Source: Chionoecetes opilio | Taxonomy: Eukaryota; Arthropoda; Malacostraca; Decapoda; Majidae | Assembly (NCBI GenBank): GCA_016584305.1 | Contig: JACEEZ010014051.1 | Span: 108,501 to 172,500 of the forward strand | DNA: 64,000 bases | Direction: 5' to 3' | Shown here: piece after piece, positions 1 through 9,823 of the stretch | Layout: every line of letters starts with the position of its first letter | Position numbering within the stretch: position 1 is the first letter of the stretch | Position numbers and translations under genes: made by a program | Notes under the pieces: model-generated | The model's database searches: none | Seen by the model: the letters and a program-made list of their open reading frames with translations, nothing else | Told to the model about the DNA's origin: nothing

Positions 1-4
1 ATCA

Positions 5-165
5 TTTGTATGAGGTCAGACGGCCGATGATACACTTCCAACTATCTCTATCCATTGCCTCAACTTCTTCAATGGCCAATGCTGTCAGATCCTCTACAAC
101 ACACTGCCTCCATGTCTTCCTTGGCCTGCCCGGTGGACGGCGACCTGGCACTTCCACTCTAACAG
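5..165 (-). mobile_element. LINE reverse transcriptase 3' end (fragment)
   Basis: On the minus strand this encodes the closing segment typical of a non-LTR retrotransposon polyprotein: GRRPPGRPRKTWRQC, then EDLTALAIEEVEAMDRDSWK. The GRPRKTW motif followed by a DRDxWK helix is a common C-terminal signature of LINE polymerases in animals. Only the tail is present. Its upstream coding sequence has been replaced by the adjoining 91-bp tandem array, which reuses the same reading. A second copy lies at 1636-1785 and a shorter one near 37735. Confidence 0.75.
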
Positions 166-1205
166 CTCTCCCCAATGCCTCACCCCCTTCTCTCCTCTTA
201 TGTGCCCAAACCACCTCCATCGCCTTACTCTCACCTGGCACTTCACTCTAACAGCTCTCTCAATGCCCACCACCTTCTTCCTCTTCACGTACCCAAACCC
301 ACCTCCATCGCCTTACTCTCACCTGGCACTTCCACTCTAACAGCTCTCCCCAATGCCTCACCACCTTCTCTCCTCTTCACGTTGCCCAAACCACCTCCAT
401 CGCCTTACTCTCACCTGGCACTTTCACTCCAACAGCTCTCCCCAATGCCTCACCCCCTTCTCTCCTCTTCACGTGCCCAAACCACCTCCATCGCCTTACT
501 CTCACCTGGCAATTCCACTCCAACAGCTCTATCAAATACCTCACCACCTTCTCTCCTCTTCACTTGCCCAAACCATCTCCATCGCCTACTCTCACCTGGC
601 ACTTCCACTCCAACAGCTCTCTCAAATGCCTCACCCCCTTCTCTCCTCTTCACGTGCCCAAACCACCTCCATCGCTTACTCTCACCTGGCACTTCCACTC
701 TAACAGCTCTCTCAAATGCCTCACCCCTTCTCTCCTCTTCACGTGCCCAAACCACCTCCATCGCCTTACTCTCACCTGGCACTTCCACTCTAACAGCTCT
801 CTCAAATGCCTCACCACTCTCCTCTTCACGTGCCCAAACCACCTCCATCGCCTTACTCTCACCTGGCAATTCCACTCTAACAGCTCTCCCCAATGCCTCA
901 CCACCTTCTCTCCTCTTACGTGCCCAAACCACCTCCATCGCCTTACTCTCACCTGGCACTTCCACTCTAACAGCTCTCTCAAATGCCTCACCACCTTCTC
1001 TCCTCTTCACGTGCCCAAAACACCTTACTCTCACCTGGCACTTCCACTCTAACAGCTCTCCCCAATGCCTCACCACCTTCTCTCCTCTTCACGTGCCCAA
1101 AACACCTTACTCTCACCTGGCACTTCCACTCTAACAGCTCTCCCCAATGCCTCACCACCTTCTCTCCTCTTCACGTGCCCAAAACACCTCAACAACACCT
1201 CTTCA
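140..1205. repeat. 91-bp minisatellite derived from a LINE coding end
   Basis: About 12 tandem copies of a unit near 91 bp (later copies near 82 bp). On the minus strand each unit reads as part of a LINE C-terminus (WFGHVKRREGGEA, ERAVRVEVPG), contiguous with the LINE tail at 5-165. Because 91 is not a multiple of 3, the same peptides appear in rotating frames, so the long open frames here are not a gene. Confidence 0.85.
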
Positions 1206-1239
1206 ACACACAACACATGTCTTCCTTGGCCTGCCCAGA

Positions 1240-1630
1240 TCAGTATTCAGTAATGACTAAGTAATGTTGGACGTTAAGATATGGACGTTTGCATGTTTCA
1301 AGTTATTATAAACTCCAGGAACCAACGATGTCTGGAAGTAGGGGAGTGCGTGTGTTTGTGCGTAACCCTTACTCAAACTTCACGCAAGACCAATGTGTAA
1401 CAATGACAACACTAGGCAATGTTATATCTATTACAATACTACTAATAATACTAATACAAGACTACTAATTTCAATACTACTACTAATATGACAATACATC
1501 TATTACAATGTTACAATGTTACTTAAGTCTTTCCATAACAACCAACCTCTGTCGCAAAACAAGCCTGTCAGCACAGACTAACACTAACACTGGTAAAAGT
1601 ACTATTGACCTTGAGACAAACATACCTATC
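1240..1630. other. AT-rich spacer, nothing recognised
   Basis: Contains interrupted ACT/AAT trinucleotide runs around 1430-1510. No coding or transposon signature was seen. Confidence 0.5.
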
Positions 1631-1635
1631 AAACA

Positions 1636-1785
1636 CTAGTAATTTGTATGAGGTTATACGGCTGATGATACACTTCCAACTATCTCTATCCATTGCCTCA
1701 ACTTCTTCAATGCCCAATGCTGTCAGATCCTCTTCAACACACTGCCTTTATGTCTTCCTTGGCCTGCCCAGTGGACGGCGACCAC
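1636..1785 (-). mobile_element. second copy of the LINE 3' end
   Basis: Near-identical to 5-150, sharing the stretch around tacacttccaactatctc, and ends at the same GRRP-coding region. It is followed by unrelated sequence and the 21-bp array rather than by the 91-bp array. Confidence 0.75.
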
Positions 1786-1904
1786 TAGTCAATCAATCTC
1801 TACAGACAAACATCAAGACACAACACTGTATTGCACAACCAATTCATCTTTATATAACCAAAGCCAAAACAACACTTGCCGCCAAACATGCAAGTCTACT
1901 AACG

Positions 1905-2405
1905 CAACACAGGGCCATTACGCCACAACACAGGGCCATTACGCCACAACACAGGGCCATAACGCCACAACACAGGGCCATTACGCCACAACACAGGGCC
2001 ATTACGCCACAACACAGGGCCATTACGCCACAACACAGGGCCATTACGCCACAACACAGGGCCATTACGCCACAACACAGGGCCATTACGCCACAACACA
2101 GGGCCATTATGCCACAACACAGGGCCATTACGCCACAACACAGGGCATTACGCAACAACACAGGGCCATTATGCCACAACACAGGGCCATTACGCCACAA
2201 CACAGGGCCATTATGCCACAACACAGGGCCATTACGCCACAACACAGGGCCATTACGCCACAACACAGGGCCATTATGCCACAACACAGGGCCATTACGC
2301 CACAACACAGGGCCATTACGCCACAACACAGGGCCATTACGCCACAACACAGGGCCATTATGCCACAACACAGGGCCATTACGCCACAACACAGGGCCAT
2401 GACGC
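1905..2405. repeat. 21-bp minisatellite, about 24 copies
   Basis: Unit acgccacaacacagggccatt with occasional C/T variants. Because 21 is a multiple of 3, both strands stay open (TPQHRAI on plus). This is a product of unit length and not evidence for a protein. Confidence 0.92.
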
Positions 2406-2628
2406 TGCAACACTCGTAACACAACACAACCCAACACGACCTGCTTTGACATCCAACAACCCGCCTTATTAGGAGAGGAAGGGTGGTGCCTATGTAACAG
2501 CAGCCCTTCGCCTCGTCTCGTAGTGCCACGAGTCGCATGCCACTCCCTGCCCCTCCCCCCCCCCCCTACATCGCCCGTCACTTTCTAATCTCATCTTTCT
2601 AGTCATCATCCTTGTTATATTATATGTA

Positions 2629-2952
2629 CAGCCAAATTCCCAACATCCGACCTCCAAACATCCGACTTGTCCAAACAACCGACTTTTTTCACCACCACAT
2701 TGTGTCTTGTTTTGGCCATTTATTTGACTTCGTTTTTTTATAGTTTATAGAAAACATTGATTTGTGGCTTTATTTATGCATGAGTTATACTTTGGCGTCT
2801 ACCACTGGCTCGGCCTTCAAGAGCTGCATCTTTTATGTTCTATACCATTTTGTCCTTACGTTTATGGTTACTGTGATATCCCAACATCAGACTATTCCAA
2901 TTATCCGACCTGCCTTCGGTCCCCCCAAGGTCGGATAATTAATACTTACCTG
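2629..2952 (-). mobile_element. pogo/Tigger-like MITE, family T
   Basis: Begins CAGCCAAATTCCCAACATCC and ends GGTCGGATAATTAATACTTACCTG, with TA on both outer edges. The ends are imperfect inverted repeats sharing an ATCCGACC core. The same element recurs at 7460-7800, 34498-34805 and 48754-49076 in the opposite orientation. CAG...CTG ends and a TA target site are typical of pogo/Tigger members of the Tc1/mariner group. Confidence 0.8.
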
Positions 2953-3061
2953 TATTGTTATTGTTATTGTTATTGTTTTGTATTATTCCCATGCATTATT
3001 TACCTCAGAATTGTGTTGTTGTTTTTTTCTTCGTTCAATTTCTTCATTTCCGTCTCTCCAT

Positions 3062-3232
3062 TCTTCAATCTTCCCCACCCCTCCCTCCCGCCCTCCTTCC
3101 TTCCTTCCTTCCTTCCTCCCTCCCTCCCTCCTCCCTCCCTCCCTCCTCCTCCCTCCCTCCCTCCCTCCCTCCCTCCCTCCCTCCCTCCCTCTCCCTCCCT
3201 CCCTCCCTTCTCCTCCCTCCCTCTCCCCCCTA
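3062..3232. repeat. (CCTT)n/(CCCT)n pyrimidine microsatellite
   Basis: A continuous pyrimidine run of CTTC then CCTC tetranucleotides. A (TG)n tract follows at 3329-3352. Confidence 0.9.
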
Positions 3233-3390
3233 TATCTGCATGGTTATATAGCTAGCAGCTTATAGGATATGCATATACGTTAGTGCGTATTATGTTACAT
3301 TTTTTGTTTTTGCCCTCATGCTGTTGTGTGTGTGTGTGTGTGTGTGTGTGTGGTGTATTGAATGGTAGGGTTTACACTGCTCTAGACATT

Positions 3391-3573
<183 letters not shown>

Positions 3574-3726
3574 AGTCAAAGTCAAAATTGTATATTTGCC
3601 CATCTTTAACCCGAAGAAAATTAACATTTCACAAATATCAAGGCTGAGCTCTTTTAATGTAAACATTTTTAAAGACCTCCCAAAAATAATCTACGTAAAT
3701 TTCAATAATTACCTAGGGTTAGGGTA

Positions 3727-3839
<113 letters not shown>

Positions 3840-4270
3840 AAATCAAAACTGGCTTAAATTAACAGACTTTTGTACCAAGTGAACTCTTTTGTATACAGTG
3901 AACCCTTGCTTTTGTGGACCTCGATATAATAAATTTAGGCTTTAACGAACATTTTCTGCCAGTCCGATATGCGGAGATTTACCGAATAAATTTGGTAAAT
4001 GCGGGGCTCGGTTCGGTGGTGGGCCGGCCTAACATGTACATGGTCGGACGGCGGCAGTGAAAACAAAGCCCTGTGGTGGTGCGTGCCGATCGGTCTGGGT
4101 TTGTCGACTCGAGTGTATTAAACACCTCATGTCCTCCCGTGCCTCACCACATATTGTTTAAATTTCCCTGTAGGCATGTAGTATTTGTGATGGCAGTCAG
4201 AATGTCATGTCAAAACACTCGCCCCATGACTGCAGATTACAGTAATTTCACTTATGTTGCCCCTTTGAGC

Positions 4271-4286
4271 AGAGAGAGAGAAGAGA

Positions 4287-4317
<31 letters not shown>

Positions 4318-4462
4318 TATGAGAGAGAGAGAGAGATGAGTGAAAGAGATATGAGAGATATGAGAGAGAGAGAGAGAAGAGAAGAGGAGAGAGGAGATGA
4401 GAGAGAGAGAAACGGAGAGAAGAGAAGAGAGAGAGAGAGAAGAGAGAGAGAGTGAAAGAGAT

Positions 4463-4509
<47 letters not shown>

Positions 4510-4548
4510 GAGAGAGAGAGAAGGAGAGGAGGGGAGAGAGAGAGAGAA
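4271..4548. repeat. (GA)n microsatellite, interrupted
   Basis: GA dinucleotide run with TGAGA and AAGAGA interruptions. Confidence 0.95.
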
Positions 4549-4764
4549 TAACACGAGCTGTTACTTATATCGGATAATTTCTCTTGTCACCATCCTGCGT
4601 CCTTATTATCGATAATAATACTTACATTCTCTTAACACATTAAAATCAGACCGTTTGTTGCTGAAAAATTACTTTCCTGTTCTTCAGCTGTCAAAACAAA
4701 TCTGCCTTGAGAACTTGAGCTTAGGAGTCATTGGAATTATACCCAAGTATACAAACTCATCTAA

Positions 4765-4768
<4 letters not shown>

Positions 4769-4802
<34 letters not shown>

Positions 4803-4853
4803 GGAAGGAAGGAGAGAGATGAGAGAGAGAAAAGAGAGAGAGAAGGGAAAGGA

Positions 4854-4937
<84 letters not shown>
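4769..4937. repeat. (GA)n microsatellite with (GGAA)n core
   Basis: GA run containing a short GGAAGGAAGGA block. The same internal GGAA/GAGATGAGAG arrangement appears in the (GA)n tract at 6005-6178, which suggests the two tracts are copies. Confidence 0.9.
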
Positions 4938-4940
<3 letters not shown>

Positions 4941-5114
4941 CAAATAAATTTCATTATACACGAAAGTGGTCAGAAATAGCGAACTTTCACCTCATATAAC
5001 GAACAAAGTTTGTTAATGCAAAAAGTTCGGATTCCTCGGATATTACGAACTATCGGATATAACGTCACCCCCTTCCCCAGTTGGTTTGTTATAGTGAGGG
5101 TTTCCTGTATGTCC

Positions 5115-5620
5115 CTAGTTGTGGTATAGGGGAAATGGGTCACACTGGTGGGGTCCCGTCCCTTGCCTCAATGGGTCAATATTTGCTTTAAAAACATACA
5201 TACTTTTGGCATCTATAATTTCACTGTCCAGGCTGTTCCACATATCAATGCACTGATAGGGAAAACTGTACTTCTTGATGTCCTTCAAGCACCTTGTCTT
5301 CTTAAGCTTCTTCGTATGACCTCTTGTGGCTCCTATGTCCCGTACATACATGTCCTCTTTGTCATTTCCCTCCATTCCTGACATGGCTCTTGTGGCTCCT
5401 ACATCCCGTACACACATGTCCTCTTTGTCATTTCCCTCCATTCCTGACATGGCTCTTGTGGCTCCTACATCCCGTACACACATGTCCTCTTTGTCATTTC
5501 CCTCCATTCCTGACATGGCTCTTGTGGCTCCTACGTCCTGTACAGACATGTCCTCTTTGTCATTTCCCTCCATGGCTCCTCTACACATTGCTATCAAGTC
5601 TCCTCTTTTTCTTCTTTCTT
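5115..5620 (-). mobile_element. LINE C-terminal fragment with an internal 66-bp repeat
   Basis: The minus strand reads RKRGDLIAMCR, then about 3.5 tandem copies of a 22-residue block (EGNDKEDMCVRDVGATRA...), then KKLKKTRCLKDIKKYSFPYQ and a degenerate end. The RGDLI, KLKKTR and FPYR-x-WN motifs mark the C-terminus of a LINE polymerase family that recurs at 24590, 24965, 32745 and 52085. The internal triplication is a local minisatellite inside the coding end. Confidence 0.75.
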
Positions 5621-5750
5621 TCAATGACAACAACAATGACAACAACAATGACAACAACAATTACAACAAATATTTCAAAGTGTGTGTGTGTGTGAGTGAA
5701 AGATAATTTTTAAAGTAACATTTTGTGATAATTGAAGGATATTGTGACTC

Positions 5751-5919
5751 ATCTCCTCCTCCCTCCTCTCCTCCATCTCCTCCTCCTCCTCCTCCTCCTC
5801 CTCACCTCCTCCTCCTCCTCCTCCTCCTCCTCCTCCTCCTCCTCCTCCTCCTCCTCCTCCTCCTCCTCCTCCTCCTCCTCCTCCTCCTCCTCCTCCTCCT
5901 CCTCCTCCTCCTCCTCCTT
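5751..5919. repeat. (TCC)n tract ending at the exon acceptor
   Basis: About 55 CTC/TCC triplets ending 12 bases before the AG acceptor at 5930-5931. The microsatellite therefore supplies the polypyrimidine tract of the ARL13B P-loop exon. Confidence 0.95.
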
Positions 5920-5931
5920 CATCTCTTCCAG

Positions 5932-6001
5932 GCCGGTCACTCTCCTCCTCGTGGGGCTGGACAGTGCAGGAAAGACTACGGCAGCGAAAGGCATTGTGGG
6001 A

Positions 6002-6002
<1 letters not shown>
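5932..6002 (+). CDS. Arl13b: ARL13B exon with the P-loop (G1)
   Basis: This 71-bp exon encodes PVTLLLVGLDSAGKTTAAKG followed by IVG. GLDSAGKT is the Walker A/P-loop that binds GTP phosphates, and the flanking VTLLxVGLDxAGKTxxAKGI string matches the start of the ARL13B G domain rather than a generic ARF. The acceptor is cttccag and the donor is AG|GTGAGA. The exon starts on the third base of a codon and ends after the first base of the next, matching the following exon's phase. ARL13B is a membrane-attached GTPase of the ciliary shaft that acts as an exchange factor for ARL3. The preceding exon, with the start codon and the expected N-terminal palmitoylation cysteines, was not found in this window. 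Confidence 0.85.
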
Positions 6003-6004
<2 letters not shown>

Positions 6005-6086
<82 letters not shown>

Positions 6087-6140
6087 GGAAGGAGAGAGAT
6101 GAGAGAGAGAGAGAAAAGGAGAGGGAGAAGGGAAAGGAAG

Positions 6141-6178
<38 letters not shown>
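6005..6178. repeat. (GA)n microsatellite starting inside the splice donor
   Basis: The GTGAGAGAGAG donor runs directly into the repeat, so the intron begins as a microsatellite. It contains the same GGAAGGAAGGA core as 4769-4937. Confidence 0.95.
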
Positions 6179-6179
<1 letters not shown>

Positions 6180-6182
<3 letters not shown>

Positions 6183-6470
6183 AAAATATATATATGTATA
6201 GTTTTTGGTATAGAAATATCGCCCTCTTTTCTTGTTAATGCATTTAGTATTGTTATTTTTACGTGGACAAAGTGTATCATATTTTTTATTTTTTAGTTTT
6301 TTTGTTATGACGTTAAAAATTCTGTATAAAACTTTGTCAATAAACTACTACTACTATACATTAAATAATCAATTATATACATTTTTCCTCCTCCTATCCT
6401 CCTTTTTATCTCCTCCTTTCCGCCCACTCCCTCCTTCTTCCTCAACTTCCTTCCTTCACCCACTCATCAC
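6180..6470. other. AT-rich intron segment, nothing recognised
   Basis: Contains a short (CTA)n run near 6347 and pyrimidine-rich sequence. No coding signature was seen. Confidence 0.5.
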
Positions 6471-7200
6471 TTCACTGTCATCACTTCACTGTCATCGCTT
6501 CACTGTCATTCACTTCACCGTCATTCACTTCACTGTCATTCACTTCACTGTCATTCACTTCACTGTCATTCACTTCACTGTCATTCACTTCACCGTCATT
6601 CACTTCACCGTCATTCACTTCACCGTCATTCACTTCACCGTCATTCACTTCACCGTCATTCACTTCACCGTCATTCACTTCACCGTCATTCACTTCACTC
6701 TCATCCACTTCACTGTCATTCACTTCACTGTCATTCACTTCACTGTCATTCACTTCACTGTCATTCACTTCACTGTCATTCACTTCACTGTCATTCACTT
6801 CACTCTCATTCACTTCACTGTCATTCACTTCACTGTCATTCACTTCACTGTCATTCACTTCACTGTCATTCACTTCACTCTCATTCACTTCACTGTCATT
6901 CACTTCACTCTCATTCACTTCACTGTCATTCACTTCACTGTCATTCACTTCACTGTCATTCACTTCACCGTCATTCACTTCACTGTCATTCAGCCACTTC
7001 ACCGTCATTCACTTCACCGTCATTCACTTCACTGTCATTCAGCCACTTCACCGTCATTCACTTCACCGTCATTCACTTCACCGTCATTCACTTCACCGTC
7101 ATTCACTTCACCGTCATTCACTTCACCGTCATTCACTTCACCGTCATTCACTTCACTGTCATTCACTTCACTGTCATTCACTTCACTGTCACTCACTTCA
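6471..7200. repeat. 15-bp minisatellite, about 48 copies
   Basis: Unit cattcacttcactgt with C/T variants at two positions (ccg, ctg, ctc) and two units carrying a 4-base insertion. It is open on both strands because 15 is a multiple of 3. The array ends about 50 bp before the acceptor of the next ARL13B exon. Confidence 0.93.
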
Positions 7201-7250
7201 CCCTTCCCTTCACTCCCTCTCCATCGTCTCATCTCTCCCCTGTTCAGCAG

Positions 7251-7384
7251 ACCCAGTAGAGGATGTCGCCCCGACGGTGGGTTTCGCCCCGGAGTACCTG
7301 GAATACCGGGGCTGTGAGGTCACCATCTATGACCTCGGGGGCGGCGCTAAGATTAGACCCGTGTGGGCGAAATACTTCTCAGAG
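7251..7384 (+). CDS. Arl13b: ARL13B exon with switch I and G3
   Basis: This 134-bp exon encodes PVEDVAPTVGF (switch I with its Mg-coordinating Thr), EYLEYRGCEVTIYDLGGG (interswitch and G3) and AKIRPVWAKYFSE (switch II). DLGGG replaces the DxxGQ seen in most ARF proteins, so the usual catalytic Gln is absent. The same feature is known in ARL13B. The start at 7251 is chosen because the encoded spacing (AKGIVG-DPVEDVAPTVGF) then matches the family length exactly. The acceptor is a tandem cagcag, and use of the upstream AG would add one Ala. The exon ends in phase 0 at GAG|GTGAGG. Confidence 0.88.
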
Positions 7385-7390
7385 GTGAGG

Positions 7391-7391
7391 A

Positions 7392-7455
<64 letters not shown>
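7391..7455. repeat. poly(T) tract just after the splice donor
   Basis: About 62 uninterrupted T, starting 8 bases after the donor GT. It ends at the TA that borders the family T MITE. Confidence 0.95.
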
Positions 7456-7457
<2 letters not shown>

Positions 7458-7459
7458 TA

Positions 7460-7800
7460 CAGCTAAGTATTAATTATCCGACCTTGTGGGGACTGAAGGT
7501 AGGTCGGATAATTGGAATAGTCGGATGTTCGGATGTACATAAATGTCCACCACAGTCGTCTTGCCGATGTTAAATTCCCGACATATATCTTGTCTAGGAA
7601 CACCTTGTTCTACTTTCCTTATAATATTCACTTTCTGGTCAATGTTCAACACAACACGCTTACGTTTAGCACTTGTAGACGACATTATTCACTGTAGAGA
7701 GTAAAATAAACGGCCAAAACAAGACACAATGTGGTGGTGAAAAAAGTCGGTTGTTTGGACAAGTCGGATGTTTGGAGGTCGGATGCTGGGAATTTGGCTG
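7460..7800 (+). mobile_element. pogo/Tigger-like element, family T
   Basis: Bounded by CAGCTAAGTATTAATTATCC and GGTCGGATGCTGGGAATTTGGCTG with TA outside both ends. Unlike the other family T copies it keeps part of a transposase on the minus strand (7470-7685), which ties this MITE family to a Tigger/Jerky-type parent. Confidence 0.82.
7470..7685 (-). pseudogene. Tigger/Jerky-type transposase N-terminal fragment (CENP-B-like HTH)
   Basis: Starts MSSTSAKRKRVVLNIDQKVN, then IIRKVEQGVPRQDICREFN and IGKTTVVDIY. This is the first CENP-B-type helix-turn-helix: a basic KRKR leader, a helix with QKxxII, then REFNIGKTTV as the recognition helix. The frame then runs into the element's terminal repeat. 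The second HTH and the DDE catalytic domain are missing, so this is a 5' remnant of a transposase of roughly 400-600 residues. Confidence 0.75.
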
Positions 7801-7809
7801 TATTACAAC

Positions 7810-8017
7810 ATTTGTGCCTATAGCGCCTGTAGGCAGTGGTGACCCAGGGGTGGGATGGTAGGCCCTGGAGGTTCCCTTGAGGGCTGTGATGGTTGGTCCT
7901 CGCCCGTGGTGGTGCAGGCAGGATTGTTATAGTGACGCCTGTGATTAGAGGCTCATGCCGCCCCCCTGTGTCCTCCCAGGCACTCGCAGTCGAAGGTAGA
8001 GTTAATGGGCAGATTAA
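7810..8017 (-). mobile_element. tRNA-derived SINE, family S1, 3' part
   Basis: Matches the body and 3' end of the SINE seen complete at 12093-12406 and 39846-40214 (core gtcactataacaatcctgcc on the reverse strand). The tRNA-like head is missing. An (AC)n tract follows at 8044-8072. Confidence 0.8.
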
Positions 8018-8087
8018 CAGAGGTTAATGGTTGAATGGGCTTACACACACATACACACACACACACACACACACGCCTCCAGGGTAC

Positions 8088-8352
8088 TCCGTAGTGTAGT
8101 GGTTAGCACGCTTCACAACTGAGAAGTCCCGGGTTCGATCCCCGGGCGGAGCGGAAACATATGGGCTGTTTCCTTAAAAAAAACCCAGCCCCTGTCCACC
8201 CAGCAGTGAATGGGTACCGGGTGTCAGCTGGGGGTTTGTGACCCCCCTCCCGGGGTGGTGGCTTCGGCCAACACTAAGAAAAAGATGAATGAGAAAAATA
8301 AATGTTGATATGGAGACGGGGCCATACGAGCGTTGCTCTGGCCCTGTAAAAA
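8088..8352 (+). mobile_element. tRNA-derived SINE, family V
   Basis: The head carries a pol III A box (TAGTGTAGTGGTTAGC) and a perfect B box (GGGTTCGATCCC). The reverse copy at 32172-32463 keeps a full anticodon arm with CTCACAA loop, that is anticodon CAC, so the head looks Val-like. Here four bases of that stem are deleted. The 3' end (tacaactacagtagatgaat) resembles the tail of the local LINE family, suggesting the LINE mobilises it. Confidence 0.8.
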
Positions 8353-8389
8353 ATACAACTACAGTAGATGAATACACACCCACTGTATA

Positions 8390-8741
8390 TAAATGATTTT
8401 TTAAGCAATAAGGAACCAGATGTTTTGTGTTTAGTGGAAACAAAATAGAACATTGCTAAGGAAGTGCACCTGGACCAAGCAAGGGAACTACAATCTGTAT
8501 AGAAGAGATCATACCAAGAAAGCTGGAGGTGGAGTGATAGTAGCCATGAAAAGGAGCTTGGGAAAGTATTACATGTGGAAGTAGGAAAAGGAACCGCTGA
8601 AATGATTAACGTGAGTGTAGATAACGGCAGGGGAAGCAGGAGAGACTTTGCTGTGGTGTATGTGGCCTCAAAACCAGATCTTGAAATAGGGAAAAACTGG
8701 TTCACAAATAGGATATGATTCCATGATGACATGAGATATGG
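8390..8741 (+). mobile_element. LINE endonuclease fragment
   Basis: The plus strand reads in pieces KEPDVLCLVET, GGGVIVAMKRSLGK and INVSVDNG with RRDFAVVYV, the pattern of an APE-type LINE endonuclease. Frameshifts and stops are present. It looks like the 5' part of one LINE copy that resumes at 9710, 10268, 11322 and 13454, each gap being filled by a separate insertion. Confidence 0.65.
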
Positions 8742-9708
8742 GCCCGTATTCGTAGTCACATACCATCATTGTACGTGGTCATTGTTCACTTTTTGTCTTG
8801 TCCTAATTAAATCAATATGTCATGCCAGCTTTGTTGTGATTGCAATAGGAGTACTGTAGGATTGCTCTAGTACTTTCCATGGCAGCTACAAGATCTCTGT
8901 TGTGATTGCAATAGGAGTACTGTAGGATTGCTCTAGTACTTTCCATGGCAGCTACAAGATCTCTGTTGTGATTGCAATAGGAGTACTGTAGGATTGCTCT
9001 AGTACTTTCCATGGCAGCTACAAGATCTCTGTTGTGATTGCAATAGGAGTACTGTAGGATTGCTCTAGTACTTTCCATGGCAGCTACAAGATCTCTGTTG
9101 TGATTGCAATAGGAGTACTGTAGGATTGCTCTAGTACTTTCCATGGCAGCTACAAGATCTCTGTTGTGATTGCAATAGGAGTACTGTAGGATTGCTCTAG
9201 TACTTTCCATGGCAGCTACAAGATCTCTGTTGTGATTGCAATAAGAGTACTGTAGGATTGCTCTAGTACTTTCCATGGCAGCTACAAGATCTCTGTTGTG
9301 ATTGCAATAGGAGTACTGTAGGATTGCTCTAGTACTTTCCATGGCAGCTACAAGATCTCTGTTTGTGATTGCAATAGGAGTACTGTATGATTGCTCTAGT
9401 ACTTTCCATGGCAGCTACAAGATCTCTGTTGTGATTGCAATAGGAGTACTGTATGATTGCTCTAGTACTTTCCATGGCAGCTACAAGATCTCTGTTGTGA
9501 TTGCAATAGGAGTACTGTAGGATTGCTCTAGTACTTTCCATGGCAGCTACAAGATCTCTGTTGTGATTGCAATAGGAGTACTGTAGGATTGCTCTAGTAC
9601 TTTCCATGGCAGCTACAAGATCAAGTGAATAATTTTGACTGAGTAGAAATGGAACAATATCATAGCAATTACCACGAGCAATCATGGTATGTGACTACGA
9701 ATACGGGC
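8742..9708. mobile_element. TIR element A, copy 1, made of 66-bp repeats
   Basis: Terminal inverted repeats start GCCCGTATTCGTAGTCACAT and extend about 37 bp with 3 mismatches. Between them lie 12 copies of a 66-bp unit (8830-9620) and short unique flanks. A 15-bp direct duplication (atgattccatgatga) lies at 8715-8729 and 9710-9724, with 12 and 1 filler bases next to the repeats. On the minus strand most of the element is open, but an extra T near 9362 splits the frame into 118- and 176-residue parts. No transposase is present, and no superfamily fits a duplication this long. Confidence 0.88.
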
Positions 9709-9709
9709 A

Positions 9710-9823
9710 ATGATTCCATGATGAAGACTCCCCCGCCAGACTAGACCTAATCTTCACCAAAGAAGCAGGCATAATCAGTAAGCTAGATTACCGTCACCAT
9801 TTGGAAAGAGCGATCATGCAGTA
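9710..9823 (+). mobile_element. LINE endonuclease fragment, continued
   Basis: Reads DDSPARLDLIFTKEAG and IISKLDYR, the end of the endonuclease domain (LDLxxTxE...). It restarts with the 15-bp duplication made by the upstream insertion. Confidence 0.65.

Larger units (their letters stand above)
3896..5107. mobile_element. pogo-like element H expanded by (GA)n tracts
   Basis: Left end CAGTGAACCCTTGCTTTTGT and right end AGTGAGGGTTTCCTG form imperfect inverted repeats, each bordered by TA. The subterminal sequences both read as 'cgatataa/ggatataacg', typical of pogo/Tigger ends. The interior holds two (GA)n blocks (4271-4548 and 4769-4937) and no recognisable transposase. The pairing of these two ends as one element is inferred. 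Confidence 0.55.

Noticed and set aside
4073..4291. Candidate first exon of ARL13B
   Set aside because: No Cys/Trp-rich N-terminus, no compatible donor phase, and it runs into a (GA)n tract.
5725..6006. Long poly-Leu, poly-Ser or poly-Glu open frames over 5725-6240
   Set aside because: Products of (TCC)n and (GA)n in six frames. Only the 71-bp segment matching ARL13B is kept.
6232..7317. 361-residue HFTVI-repeat frame
   Set aside because: 15-bp minisatellite. Overlaps the ARL13B exon in a different frame.
8088..8160. A functional tRNA gene at the tRNA-like heads (8088, 12093, 32400, 39846)
   Set aside because: Stems are incomplete or 3' sequences continue into shared SINE bodies. Multiple copies in both orientations.
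8812..9685. CRISPR-like regular repeats (66-bp, 41-bp and 42-bp arrays)
   Set aside because: Units are directly adjacent without unique spacers, in a eukaryotic intron. No cas genes.
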